From: Geotrypetes seraphini
Taxonomy: Eukaryota; Chordata; Amphibia; Gymnophiona; Dermophiidae
Assembly (NCBI RefSeq): GCF_902459505.1
Contig: NC_047094.1
Coordinates: forward strand, 26,211,241 to 26,275,240
Length of the DNA stretch: 64,000 nucleotides
Direction: 5' to 3'
Under the pieces are notes generated by a model. The model was not told the origin of the DNA. It made no database searches and saw only the letters and a list, made by a program, of their open reading frames with translations. The translations under genes were made by a program, and so were the position numbers. This document shows, one piece after another, positions 52,246 through 62,870 of this stretch. Each line of letters opens with the position of its first letter. The first letter of the stretch is position 1.

Positions 52246-54241
52246 AATTTCTTAGCTGAAAAACAGTAAATGACACTCCAAACAGGAGTGTAAGAAAACA
52301 ACAAACATCTTTAAACAACTGTTGGAACATGTATAGAACTTGATCCTGGAAGCAAAACATTCCCACAGCTCACCAGCTAAGCTAGCTGAGCCATCACCGC
52401 TGTCCAACAATCTTTGAAGGGTCTGGCAAAAAGCCTGCTGCTTCCACGCCACCGGCAAGGGAGAAACAAGAAAACAGTCTGGCAAGGACCAGGCGAACTC
52501 CAGAGAATAACCATCCTGGATCACTTCCAGAACCCAGTGATCAGACTTGATATCTGCCCACTGTGGATAAGTCTCTCAACCGGGTGCCCAGGGACCCCGG
52601 CGGGGGTGCTACCTGCACCCCGGCAAGCCCCACGAAAGGACTGCATGTGCTGGAAGAACCTGCCTCTTGAGAGTCTAGGAGATTGAAAAGAAGTAGCCCC
52701 TCGACTGGAGTGGAAACGGCGGAAATCACACCCACGAGCAGCACCGCTTCGAGCCAGCAGCCTAGGCCTATCCTCATCCTCAGGCAAACGAGGCACTTTA
52801 GAATCAGTGAGAGTCTGAACCAACTTGTCCAGGTCCTCCCCAAACAAGAAAGATCCTTTAAAAGGAAACTTCATCAACTTAACTTTGGACTACAAATCCA
52901 CCAACCAAGCGTGAAGCCACAAGGTATGGCGTGCTACCACTCCCTAAGGCCAGAGACTTGGCAGAAGCTCACAAGAGGTCATACATGGCATCCGAGAGAT
53001 AAGAAGCACCCAATTCAATTTTGGCAACTTCTAGCCTTAGCAAGTCCCAATTCTCAGATTTATCATCAAGTACATGCTGGGCCCAACGAAAACACGCCCA
53101 AGCCACCAACCTGCCACACATAGCCGCCTGGACTGACAGAGCTGTCACATCAAAACTCCGTTTAAGGAGGAACTCCAACTTACACTCCGGGTCCTTCAAG
53201 GCCACACTGCTCTTAATAGGCACGGTATGCCACTTAGAGATGGCCAAAACAACTGCATCCATTACAGGTGACTTCAGAGTATCCCTATCCCCTTCCAGAA
53301 TGGGATACAGGCGGGCCATGGAGCGTGCAAAGCGAAAAGGGACTTCCAGCACCTGCCACTATGCAAGCATGATGTCCCGAATATCCTGATGCATAGAAAA
53401 AGAGCGGAAAGCAGAGCGAATCCCCTTAAGCAAGGGGTCCACCATACGCGGAGGCTCCGACATGGGGTCCTCAAAGTGCAAGATCAAGAACACCTGAAGA
53501 ATTAACTCATGGAGCTTGTCCCGCTGAAAAATGTGCACCATAGATGCATCTTCGCTGGCAGGGGGGTGCTCAAACCCCTCGCTGGCGGAATCTGGCCCCC
53601 CAAGAGGTTCCTGGAATTCTCTCCAAGGGTCCAGGTCCTCATCAATCACCTCATGCTCCGCTGGGAAAAAATCCTCTTTCAAAGAGACCCTCAGATGTTT
53701 GAATAGAGGGGGGCAAAGCCACCGGTGTGTAGAGTTGCACCGGGGAAGACGTCGAGGGTAACCCACCCCCCCTCCCGGAGTGGACACGGTACCTCCTGCT
53801 GCCAGCACATAAGCTTTACAAAATGCTAACATAAATTCAGGTGGAAAGACTCCCGGCGGCCCCAAGGGACTCCCTGCCCCAGCAGGGTACCATGACATAC
53901 CTTACCCCTGTATTTCCAGAACAGGGGGAAGGCCACCTGAGGTAACTAAAGGAGGAGGTTCCCGCCGAAATTGGCCCTGAGACCGCCAAAATCGGAGCTC
54001 CTGCGGCGTCTGAAAAGTCTGGGACTTTCCTGAAACAGAGGCTGAGGAACCAACCGATGTGAAAAGGGAATCCCCAGCTGATCTGGCGGGAAGGGAATCC
54101 TTTTCTCCCTGACCGTCGGCAGCTGGGGAACCCCCCATGTGGGCATCGGGGGAAGCCCGGGCTTCCCCATGATCTGAAGCTGAACCGCGAGGCATATATG
54201 GCGGGGTGCCCTGGCAGGCCACGAGTACCTCGCGCCTGGAG

Positions 54242-55754
54242 TAGAGAGCTGCACGGGGACGACGGGAATCCCGCGGGACCCGCGGGTTCCCCCTTCGGGT
54301 CACGGGGATCCCGTGGGGACGCCTCTAGGGTCGCGGGGATCCCGTGGGGACGCCTCCGAGGGTCACGGGGCTGGATGTACTCAGTCGCGCGGCTCTTCTT
54401 CTCCCTACCTTCTCTGCTTGCAGCACAGAGCCGAACGGAAGTCTTCCCGACGTCAGCGCTGACGTCGGAGGGGAGGGAGGGCTTAAACAAAGCCCTCCCT
54501 CCCTCCGACATCAGCGCTGACGTCGGGAAGACTTCCGTTCGGCTCTGTGCTGCAGGCAGGGCAGGTAAGGAGAAGGAGAGTAGCCTCGCGGTTCGAGTGG
54601 CTACCAAGGGAGGGGGGCGGTCCGCCCCGCCCCGGTTGCAGCACAGCCGGCCAGGTCCCCTTACTTTTGTGGCACTGTAAGAAGGTAATTTAGATTTGCG
54701 GTTAAGGGCAGGGAGGTTTGTCGGACCGGGGCTGTTGTCGGTCGGTCGGGGAAGTGCCACAAAAGTAAGGGGACCTGGCCGGCTGTGCTGCACCCGGGGC
54801 AATAGAGAAGGAGGGGGGAGAAGGACGCTGAAAGGCCATGGTGAAGACAGGAGGGGGAGGGGAAGGACTCTGAAAGCACTTGAAGACAGAGGAGGGAGAA
54901 GGACGCTAAAAGCACATGGGGGAATACAAAGGGGTGGAGAAGGACGCTGAAAGGCCATGGGAAGGGCGGGGGGGGGAAGGACTCTGAAAGCACTTGTGGA
55001 AGACAGAGGGGGGAGAAGGATGCTGAAAGCACATGGGGAAGACAAAGGGGTGGAGAAGGACGCTGAAAGGCCATGGGGAAGACAGAGAGGGAGAAGGACG
55101 CTGAAAGGACATGGGGAAGATGGGGGGGAGAAGGACACTGAAAGGAAATGAGGAAGAGAGAGTAGGGAGAAGACGCTGGCAGGGAAGAAGACAGATGCCA
55201 GACTATGGGGGGAGCGGAGAGAAGAAGATGGGTGCCAGACCAATTTGGAAGGGGGAAGAAAGGGAGAGGCACAGTAACAGAGCAAATTGAAGATGCAGAA
55301 GGAAGAGAGACAGTGGATGGAAGGAATTGAATGAGAACATGAGGAAAGCAGAAACCAGGCAACAAAGGTAGGAAAATAATTCTATTTCTTTTTTTTTTTT
55401 TTGCTTCAGGATAAAGTAGTATATTAGTTGTGTTGATAAAAATTTATAAACATTAGAGGCTCTGGTAGAAACCCGTTTACAAAGTATGTATTCTTCCCAA
55501 TTAATATTTTCAAATTAATAAAGTCTTTTTGCTTATTTGTAAATGGGTTTCTACCAGAGCCTTTAATTCAGTAGCATAATTAAATGAAATAACTATTTCT
55601 GAAGTTTATAGGGACGGGCGGGGACGGAGGGGATTCCTCGCGGGGACGGAGGGGATTCCTCGTGGGGACGGGTGGGGACGGAGGGATTCCTCACGGGGAC
55701 GGGTGGGATTCCTCGCGGGGACGGGTGGGATTTCTGTCCCCGCGCAACTCTCTA
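54242..55754. mobile_element. TAGAGAGCTGC-type hAT-like element, 1.5 kb, TSD GCCTGGAG
   Basis: Begins TAGAGAGCTGCACGGGGACG and ends TCTGTCCCCGCGCAACTCTCTA. GCCTGGAG is exact on both sides (54234-54241, 55755-55762). Inside: a G+C-rich fold-back block (54365-54800) shared with the element at 38737, an array of AGGACGCTGAAAGGCCATGG/GGGGAAGACAG units (54820-55150), a fold-back AAATTTATAAACATTAGAGG/TACCAGAGCCTTTAA zone near 55440-55570, and GGGGACGGAGGGGATTCCTC repeats near the right end. Long minus-strand frames across it are chance products of G+C-rich repeats. Confidence 0.85.
54820..55160. repeat. Imperfect minisatellite, unit about 50-60 bp
   Basis: GAGAAGGACGCTGAAAGGCC, GAGAAGGACGCTAAAAGCAC and AAGGACTCTGAAAGCACTTG recur every 50-60 bases with GGGGAAGACAGAGG/GGGG spacers. 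Confidence 0.75.
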
Positions 55755-56333
55755 GCCTGGAGCACTTTTTCCCTTTAAAAGAGCTTATTGTGCTGAAAAC
55801 CACCCTAGCTGTAAAGAAAGTGCCGGTTAGTAGAGAAAACCACAGAAAAAAAGGCAGTTATAAAGGGAAATGAACTCTCAGCACACCTCAGGATTTTTTT
55901 GTTATTTCTTTTAACTTAGTCAGAACAGATTCCACAGCTCTCAAAGCTGAAGGGTTGACCAACCAGGGGGCCAGGCTGCCTGCTGAGGCCCACTACAAAA
56001 CTATGGGAAGGTGGGGGAGGGACCCAGCATGAGACACGCCGGGTTTAACACCCCCGAGGTCGGACAGATCCCCAAACAGAAACGCCCAAGCTCTATCCGG
56101 CACAAAAAGTGCTAAGAGGGGAGCTGAAAAGCCTTACCACCTGCTACCGGAGACTGAGGAAAACTGGAGTAGCAAGAGGGGATGCTCTACTGATATACAA
56201 GTTTTGATCACGGTCTCCACCTGCTGGTAGCAGTGACGCATATTGCCCATCCGTAAAGGAACTATACCGGTCTATCAAGCGATACAGAAATGCTAGTTAA
56301 AAAAAGATCAGTGTAATAATGTATGAGGGGCTG

Positions 56334-56517
56334 CTGAAAAAGTTCTCAGCCCAACCAACAAAATTGGGGCAGTCTCCAGCAAGGACTATTCACCAAGTCC
56401 AGCAATTTTTCCACTTTGTGTGCCATCAGAAAAATATGAAACAAAAAAGTAGAAAATCACTGGCCTAAGCATATAGCCCTCAATGGAGACCGCTGAGAAC
56501 ATTTCAGCAGCCCCTCA
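56334..56517. mobile_element. Mariner-like MITE, TA-flanked
   Basis: Begins TGAGGGGCTGCTGAAAAAGT and ends TTTCAGCAGCCCCTCA, with TA at 56332-56333 and 56518-56519. 184 bp, non-coding. The terminal repeat extends to CTCAGCC/CTGAGAAC. Confidence 0.85.
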
Positions 56518-56519
56518 TA

Positions 56520-56804
56520 CTTACTGTATGATACAAATGGATGCTGAAGTTTAGAATGTGTTTTTGTGGTATCTGTTGTCTCTGGTGCTAAAGATGATTC
56601 TGACAAATGCCAAAACATCCTTGGCCAATAACTACAAAAGGGTAATCAGTTATCTGAAAGATGTTTCTTGTGCATTTTCAATGTCCTTTCACCTTAAAAC
56701 CAGGTCTAGGCTCAAAGGAAAAACATGGAACAGCAAGTGAGGACTTTCTGCTCATCCCTGAGGAACTCTCCTTAATTTAAAAAACAAGCACAGCTCACTG
56801 GAAG
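56520..56804. other. No recognised feature
   Basis: Nothing recognised. Confidence 0.35.
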
Positions 56805-57240
56805 TAGAGAATGATACGGTAGAAGTTACCCGTGAGTAGCCATGGGTAACCCGCCAAAACGGTGGGGGGGAAGTGCTCACTGCGGGCACGGGGACAAGGC
56901 CATCCGCCGCCCCGTAGAGCAGTGAATGGCCTTGTCCCCACAGTTAAGGGAGGGAAGGCATGCGGTCACCGATTGCGTGCGGCCCCCTCCCTCCTTCCTA
57001 CCGTCACGGTGCTTTTGTAAAAAACTTACTGAAGCTGGCAAAGCCTGCCTGCCTGCAGTCACGTGTGTGTGAGGAGAAGCTTCCGCCCACACACACGCGA
57101 CTGCAGACAGGCTTTGCCTGCTTCAGTAAGTTTTTTAACAAAAGCGCCATGAAGGTAAGGGGGAGGGAGGGAGATTCTCAGGCCGCTGAAGGGTGGATGG
57201 GGCGGTGAAGGGGACGGTGGTTTCCATGTGTCATTCTCTA
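56805..57240. mobile_element. TAGAGAATGATA-type hAT-like element, TSD ACTGGAAG
   Basis: Begins TAGAGAATGATACGGTAGAA and ends TTTCCATGTGTCATTCTCTA. Flanks ACTGGAAG (56797-56804) and ACTGGTAG (57241-57248). Interior fold-backs: CACGGGGACAAGGCCATCC against GAATGGCCTTGTCCCC, and CAAAGCCTGCCTGCCTGCAG against CTGCAGACAGGCTTTGCC. Confidence 0.85.
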
Positions 57241-57248
57241 ACTGGTAG

Positions 57249-58676
57249 CTCTCCACACTGGCTTGTGGAAACTTGGTTGCAGTGCATAGGTTACATCTTT
57301 GGATACCTGGAACAGCTGGGGCTGTTGTGAAGGTAATTCTAGCCCTTCAAGGGACGGAAGGGAAAACCTCAATTGCTATGCTCAGTGGGTTGACATAAGG
57401 TTCATGTAAACCACTTCTGGAAACAGATGTAAAAAAAATCCTGGCCAATATATGGCATCGCAGCTCAATAGAGCCTGGTTGCAACGGAGTTGGAATACCC
57501 AGAGAAGGAAGAAACTAGAAGGCCAAGAAAGGGGTAAAATAGAAATAAGAACTAATTAACAAAGAGAAAGCAGTGAGATGCAGTCAGTAAAATGTTGGGA
57601 AACTATTTTATTTTTGAAAGGAAATCATTTGTAAAAAGTCTAAATAAATTACTATAGTTGACACAATAAAAATCAAACTAATATCTCTGCATTAAGTTTC
57701 CTTTTTAAAAATTCCAAGCAAAGTGCACACAGCATCATCATATGTGGGACTCTGTGTGCACAAACCAAAAAGGTATAGCACATACAAGAAGGATCCCACA
57801 AATGGGGATGGCACCATGCACGGGATCAAACAAGTAGCAGCCCGCAACTCTCAGCCATACCCAAAGAGTACAACAGTTTAAAGTCTATGAATTTAATGCC
57901 TCACAGACAACACCCAAAACTCCAATGAGTGGTGGGCTCAAGGTGCAGAGAGTATGATCTGGAGCAGGTTAAACGTCACAGAAGAAGGGGCTGTAATGAC
58001 AGAACACTGCCTTCCAAAACCTATCACCTAGAGGACAGCCCCTGTCACATTAAGGGCTGGATGTAGACAAGAAAAGAATGCTAATTCCACCACCAACCTA
58101 GCAGGTGTCATAGTGCTCTAACAGAAAAAGCAGCTGCTGTCGTATGTTCTTTTCTCCAACACCATGAAATCGGTTCCACTCATAACTCTGCATATCTTAA
58201 GAGGGAGGCGTTACTTTAAATGGCATGGGCCATCATCTCAGATATTGCACTGAGTAATTAGTTTCATGCTGACAAATCAGCTTTCAGCTACATTTTACTA
58301 AGCTGTCCAGCAAACTTCATTCCTTGGCAGAGGTTACAAAATTAAACCATTTTCCCCATCACATCTGGTGACAGTTTCCACTTTATTTTACTTCCAGAAA
58401 GCCAGAGAATGAAAATTTAAATAAAAATGCATTTGAGTCCAAATTAATTATGCACCAGCAAAGCAGACTGTGTGCTTTTTTTTTTTTTTTTTGCATGGAC
58501 TCTGCCTTCAGAAGACTGGGATGATGAGCGGGAATGGCCATGACTCCTATGGCCATCCTGTGTAATTCACTGTGTGTTCTTGCACTCTTAAGGAAATGCC
58601 TCCATTTGTCCATACTGTTCTGGTATTCCTGCCATACCCTGGAGGGATTCTGCGTCTACCCAGTGAAGGTCTATGG
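57249..58676 (-). other. POLR3E: POLR3E 3' UTR and downstream flank
   Basis: From the POLR3E stop (58677) leftwards on the minus strand to a probable poly(A) site near 57590. No transposon ends or coding motifs are seen; a poly-T run lies at 58478-58493. The lack of repeats compared with its surroundings fits a transcribed UTR. The boundary is uncertain. Confidence 0.45.
57607..57612 (-). terminator. POLR3E: Possible POLR3E poly(A) signal (AATAAA on minus strand)
   Basis: TTTATT on the plus strand. A second candidate is at 58382-58387, nearer the stop. The choice between them cannot be made from sequence alone. Confidence 0.35.
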
Positions 58677-58733
58677 TCAGGATTGGACAGTGCCTTTTAG
58701 ATACCACATTCCTCCTTGGCTCACACAGCAGTC
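58677..58733 (-). CDS. POLR3E: POLR3E last coding exon (C-terminal 18 residues)
   Basis: Acceptor GTTTCAG|GACTGC (first base 58733); 19 codons including TGA (58679-58677). It encodes DCCVSQGGMWYLKGTVQS, matching the mammalian POLR3E end DCCVSYGGMWYLKGT. Phase 0, joining exactly to the exon at 61353-61478. POLR3E/RPC5 is the RNA polymerase III subunit that pairs with POLR3D in the TFIIF-like subcomplex in the nucleus; this tail belongs to its last winged-helix domain. Convergent with CDR2, stops about 11.2 kb apart. Confidence 0.92.
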   Translation of the reverse strand, partial: DCCVSQGGMWYLKGTVQS

Positions 58734-58809
58734 CTGAAACATCAAAAAAGCAAAAATGTCAGTCACATAACAGCAAATGTTTATGTCACGTCAGATAACA
58801 CAAATCTTA

Positions 58810-59420
58810 TCCGCTATAATAAAACCCTTACCGGACATGCACAGTTCAAACACCATGATTTCTACGTCTGTGATGTGTGCCTCCGTGTCAGACATGCACA
58901 GTAGAAGGAGCCAGCAGTGGTTTCCCCATCGCCCTCCCTCGGCGATGCTGGCTCCTACTGTGCATGCGGAGGCACCTTAACCACGGACGCAGCGACCACG
59001 GTGGCAACTCCTGCCCTCACTCCGTCTAACGCAGCGGTCTGAAACTCGCGGTCCCCCAGGTACTAATCTGTGGCCCGCGGTCTGGCCGGCTCCCTTACTG
59101 AAGTTATTCTTCAGTCTGTTACCAAAGTTATTTTTGAGTTCAAAGCCGCAGGTGCGGATCATGAGAGGAGCCGCGGTGGCGGCTTTGAAGTAAAAAATAA
59201 CTTCGGCAAGGGAGCCAGCCAGAAACGACGAAGGAAAATGCTGCTACTGCTGCACAGGGAAGGGGGGGGAGTGGGAAAGAGGGCCAGGGAGCAATCTTGG
59301 TTTGCTTTGAGGAGACAGACAGACAGAAAGAAAGACAGCGGGAGGGAGAGAGACAGAAAGAAAGGAAGACAGACAGACATATATTCTAGCACCCGTTAAT
59401 GTAACGGGCTTAAACACTAG
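58810..59420 (+). mobile_element. Non-autonomous Helitron, 611 bp, in a POLR3E intron
   Basis: Starts A|TCCGCTATAATAAAACCC and ends with hairpin CCCGTTAATGTAACGGG, spacer CTTAAACA and CTAG|T. 5'-TC, hairpin, CTRR and A/T insertion are all present. The purine-rich tract before the hairpin (GACAGACAGAAAGAAAGACA) mirrors the CT tract in the minus-strand copy at 16120. Confidence 0.85.
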
Positions 59421-59516
59421 TTTGTTTATAAAAGAGCCACGATGCACTCTGGCAAGGATAACCCTAGTTTGGATCCACACTCTTGTCAAACTTTCCTTGC
59501 TATCATTTGTTTAGGT

Positions 59517-60150
59517 CAGTGTCTGAAACTGTGTGTCCTGAGAGATTCTAGAATTTTACTTTGTTTTTAAAATGCCTTTCATAAATATACACTAGAATAG
59601 ATGACATGTAAATCACGTACTTAAGAGTCTGTCAATGTTACGAGTGTCTGTGCGTAAGGATACAACCGCCCAGATAAGCATCATGACTGGTCCTTCAAAA
59701 CTAATGGCAAGTAATTATAGTTTTATTTTTTTATGCAGTAGTTATCCTAACTTGAGCAACAAAGCAATCAAGGCTTTGTTTCCGTTTGGATCTTCTTATC
59801 TTTGCGAACTTGGATTTTCAGCTCGGACAAAAATTAAATTGAAAAAAAAAAACCCAAACAACTGCAGATGGTGGATGATGAAATGCGTGTTTGCTTGGCA
59901 ACGGTCAAGCCTCATTAATTTGCACCCAAAAACAAGCACATCCATCGCACTGATTAGCAATTCTATCTACTTTAGTTTCATCATTGTTACAATTACCGGA
60001 CATAGCTTAAAGAACTTTAAACAAATAACTCAAATTTAATTTTTTGTTGGTTTTGAAAATTTTATCATTTCAGTTATAATGCGCCACGAAAAATATTTGC
60101 TTCATTTAGTGTGCCAAAGCTAAAAAAAAAAAAAAGTTTGAGACACACTG
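59517..60150 (+). mobile_element. hAT (Charlie-like) deletion derivative, TSD GTTTAGGT
   Basis: Begins CAGTGTCTGAAACTGTGTGT and ends AAAAGTTTGAGACACACTG. GTTTAGGT is exact (59509-59516, 60151-60158). The plus strand at about 59755-59960 reads ALFPFGSSYLCELGFSARTK and, after breaks, VCLATVKP-like sequence: the hAT C-terminal dimerisation region (established family phrase: P.TYLCE.GFSAL..IKTK.RN.L). Only this tail of the transposase remains. 634 bp. Inverted partner at 1-359. Confidence 0.9.
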
Positions 60151-60158
60151 GTTTAGGT

Positions 60159-60825
60159 AACAGTGCTTGACAAATCAGCATTACCAAGATCAAGATGGTG
60201 TTGGAGCATTTATTTGTACGGTGTCCTTGCCCCACTTTTTCTTGTGTTGTATATTGGGGTTGTATTTTCCTCTTTGGTGTGAAATATAATACAGTACTAA
60301 CATAGGAAGTTGCAGTTGAAGGGTTAGACAAAGAAATGTTATCCTCTGATTTAAGAGTAAAGAATGTTCTCTACTTATATAATCTGTTTTAAAAATTAGT
60401 AAAACAGCACACAATCACTTTAGAGTACTCTAATATAATGCACTGTGTCTGAACAGAGCATCCAGACATGTGGGGTGTGATTCAGGCCTCTTCTTTGGGC
60501 CTGGATTGAGTTAGGTTCCAAAGATCAAGAACTTCTAAAACATACACACACCAGTGGTTCATCTATTTAAAAGCTTTTTATCCAGGAAGAGTGTGTGTGT
60601 GGAAGGGGGGGATATTATAAAATAAGTGCTTTAAATCAGGTTTTTAAAAGCAAATGATAAAGACAATTCACCCACCACCTCCCAGGCATTTACTCAAAAT
60701 AGCAATTCACTCTTATTCCAAGGACCACGCTTAGCAGGGTTTAAAAAATGTTTGGATTGTTTCCTAAAGGAAAAGTCCATAAGCCATTATTGAGATGGCT
60801 TGGGGAAATCCATTCCTAGGATAAG
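60159..60825. other. POLR3E intron, no recognised repeat
   Basis: Nothing recognised apart from a short GTGTGTGT run near 60590. Confidence 0.35.
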
Positions 60826-61140
60826 CAGCATAAAATCATTTTTTCTCCTTGCGATCTTGCCAGGTACTTGTGGACTGGGCTGACCACTATTGGAAACAGA
60901 ATACTGGCCTCGATGGATCTTCGTTCTGTCCCAGTATGGCAATTCTCATGGTTACACCTAATGAATATTAGAGAGATTTGCATCTATGCTATCTCCATTA
61001 TACGTATCAGAAGTATCCTGAAAAACTGGCCCAATTGCAACCCTTAAGGAACGGAAATTAGCACCAACTTTGAATTTGCAGAAATTCTAAGTCAGTGGTA
61101 TTCATTTCCATTCCTTAAGGGCTGCGATTGGGTCAGTTTC
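60826..61140 (+). mobile_element. CR1-like 3' scrap followed by diverged fold-back remnant
   Basis: GCCAGGTACTTGTGGACTGG ... CTGGCCTCGATGGATCTTCG then TCTGTCCCAGTATGGCAATT is a CR1-like 3' end. Next, AAACTGGCCCAATTGCAACC, CTTAAGGAACGGAAAT and the inverse ATTTCCATTCCTTAAGGGCT, GCGATTGGGTCAGTTT suggest an old fold-back element. Confidence 0.5.
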
Positions 61141-61352
61141 TGCACAAGTCTAACAGTCAAACCACCATTTGCAGCCAGGACAATCCCTCAGAGACCCAAA
61201 TCCCCTTTCATCAACTATATTATCCTTAGATACAACTGGAGTCAGACATACTCTCCCACTTTCAAATCAATACAAATGAACAGTCAGAAATGCAAAGGGG
61301 CAACCAAAGCCTCTTAGGGGCTCTGTAACTACTGCAAGGAGCAAAGTCCTAC
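61141..61352. other. POLR3E intron, no recognised feature
   Basis: Nothing recognised besides the splice donor at 61352-61351. Confidence 0.35.
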
Positions 61353-61478
61353 CTTTAACAATTTATCCACTGATTGCTTATTGAACTGTCCCCCGCTCTC
61401 CTCATTCAGCCGTGCTTGGATCACGTGCCTGCGCACACGATAGTTCTTGGAAAAGATGTCGAGCAAAGCCTGTCGATG
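61353..61478 (-). CDS. POLR3E: POLR3E penultimate coding exon (42 codons)
   Basis: Acceptor TTTTGTCTTTTAAG|CATCGA (first base 61478); donor TTAAAG|GTAGGA (last base 61353). It encodes HRQALLDIFSKNYRVRRHVI, QARLNEESGGQFNKQSVDKL and LK: a winged-helix-type segment of the RPC5 C-terminal region, very close to the mammalian phrase SKNYRVRRHMIQSRLTQE...LNKQEVDK. Phase 0 at its 3' end; frame at the 5' end is inferred as phase 0. Earlier exons lie right of the window, beyond the Helitron at 62871. Confidence 0.9.
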
Positions 61479-61965
61479 CTTAAAAGACAAAATAATCACC
61501 ACAGCTTGTTTTAGGAATTAGGAAGTTTTAATGCACAAAAACAATCAAACTAGAAATGAATGACAACCCTCACTAAATCAATCAGATTCGTCCCACATTA
61601 ATGTTAAGAAAAGCAAATGAAAACATAAAATAGCAATAAAGAACGGACTTTTAAACTGTTTTACCTCACTCAAGCAAAAAAAATGTGTGCTCAGAGTATT
61701 AACTTCCCAGTGATAAAAACATTACCATCATATAAGATCTTCAAAACTTAAGAAGTGGAAAAGTGTGACTTCTTACTCCAAACATCACATATTTATCTTT
61801 ATTACTACATTTAAACCGTTTTGAGTTGTTTTCCTTAGCCTTAATCTTGATATTATAATTTTTTAGTGAATACCACAAGAGAGAACTGATTTCCCAAAAT
61901 TACTGATGAAGCAAAAAAAAAGGAGGCCCCTTCTCAGTCCTTAGATGTTTCAGCTTACAAATGTC
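61479..61965. other. POLR3E intron, no recognised repeat
   Basis: AT-rich, nothing recognised. Confidence 0.35.
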
Positions 61966-61968
61966 TTT

Positions 61969-62058
61969 GGGGCTCATTTTCAAAGCACTTAAAGACACCC
62001 AAAGTACCACAGAAACCTATGGTATTTTGTGTGTCTTAAGTGCTTTGAAAATGAGCCT
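61969..62058. mobile_element. Near-perfect 90-bp palindromic MITE
   Basis: GGGGCTCATTTTCAAAGCAC pairs with GTGCTTTGAAAATGAGCC around ACCACAGAAACCTATGGT. Second copy of the 8469 family. Confidence 0.8.
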
Positions 62059-62640
62059 CTTTGTCTCAACACAAATTTGGCATGGGGGGAGGCACATCTC
62101 TTGTGCACCCCTAGACATAGGGGGAAGAGGAAGCCCTCTTTGCAGATGAAGAATGTAAAAAGTATTCAAAAGTTAAGGACAGATTTTCCTCCAAACACAC
62201 CCCATGGGGAAAGCAGCATTTCTTCCTCAAGCACTGGTCAGCCTGAGTGGTAGGGTCCCTTCAAACCCATCCCCTTAAAGGAGCCCAGCAGACTGGACAG
62301 CATACTTTCTATTTTACAGTGCTCTGAATGCTACCCCTTTAAAAGGGTGAGTCTCTTATGGGCCACTGTCACCTAGAAAAACTGCCTACTACGCCTAGTG
62401 AAAAATTTGGGCATGGGTGTACCGTAGAAAGAGCACAGTCCATTACCTACATACATATTACAAATTATGTCTTCCTTTGCTGTGGCCCAGAAGAAAAGAC
62501 AGGAATGTTACACAGGCCAAAAGCAAGTTGTCCTGAGAGCAATCATGGCCTACACCCAATTTACCTTGGGGGTTCTTTTGTATCGGGAAAAAGTGTTGTA
62601 TGAGTCACAGTGTAATATATAGTGAAAAGGCATGAGTTAA
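62059..62640. other. POLR3E intron, no recognised repeat
   Basis: Nothing recognised; short plus-strand frames lack motifs. Confidence 0.35.
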
Positions 62641-62644
62641 ATAT

Positions 62645-62740
62645 AAATTGATAACAACATTAATAATAATAATAACAATAATTTATATACCGCAAAGCCG
62701 TGAAGTTCTATGCGGTTTACATCATTTAAAATACTAAGGG
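62645..62740 (-). mobile_element. L2-like LINE 3' tail
   Basis: On the minus strand: GTAAACCGCATAGAACTTCA, CGGCTTTGCGGTATATAAAT, then (TTA/TTG)n. Same tail as 35600-35655. Confidence 0.7.
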
Positions 62741-62870
62741 TGACACTCAAATTCTTTGGTGCTCTGTTTCTGTCATGTACAATGTATAATAATAATTATT
62801 TTGAATGCTCTTGCATCAGGATTATTAATTCCTTTTTAAGATTTTTATTGCTGTCTTGTAGTCCGAGTCA

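Larger units (their letters stand above)
52260..56285 (-). mobile_element. DIRS-like retroelement fossil, broken, with a hAT-like insertion
   Basis: Reads on the minus strand. The 5' terminal/leader region lies at about 55763-56285 (with CTACCAGCAGGTGGAGACCG), followed by a gag-like first-ORF region over about 52500-53930 that resembles DIRS-type ORF1 proteins (phrases such as FRFARSMARLYPILEGD and LLKRSFDVTALSVQAAMCGR). No reverse transcriptase or recombinase part is seen, so the 3' portion is missing. It is clearly broken, with several breaks in the coding region, and is split by the 1.5-kb element at 54242-55754. Age: old enough to be decayed, though the frames are still long. Family call is tentative. 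Confidence 0.5.

Noticed and set aside
53837-55285. A 482-codon minus-strand open frame, the longest in the window
   Set aside because: It runs through the G+C-rich repeats of the 54242-55754 element and its flank, is low-complexity (Ser/Pro/Phe), repeats itself with the minisatellite, and crosses an element boundary. It is not a gene.
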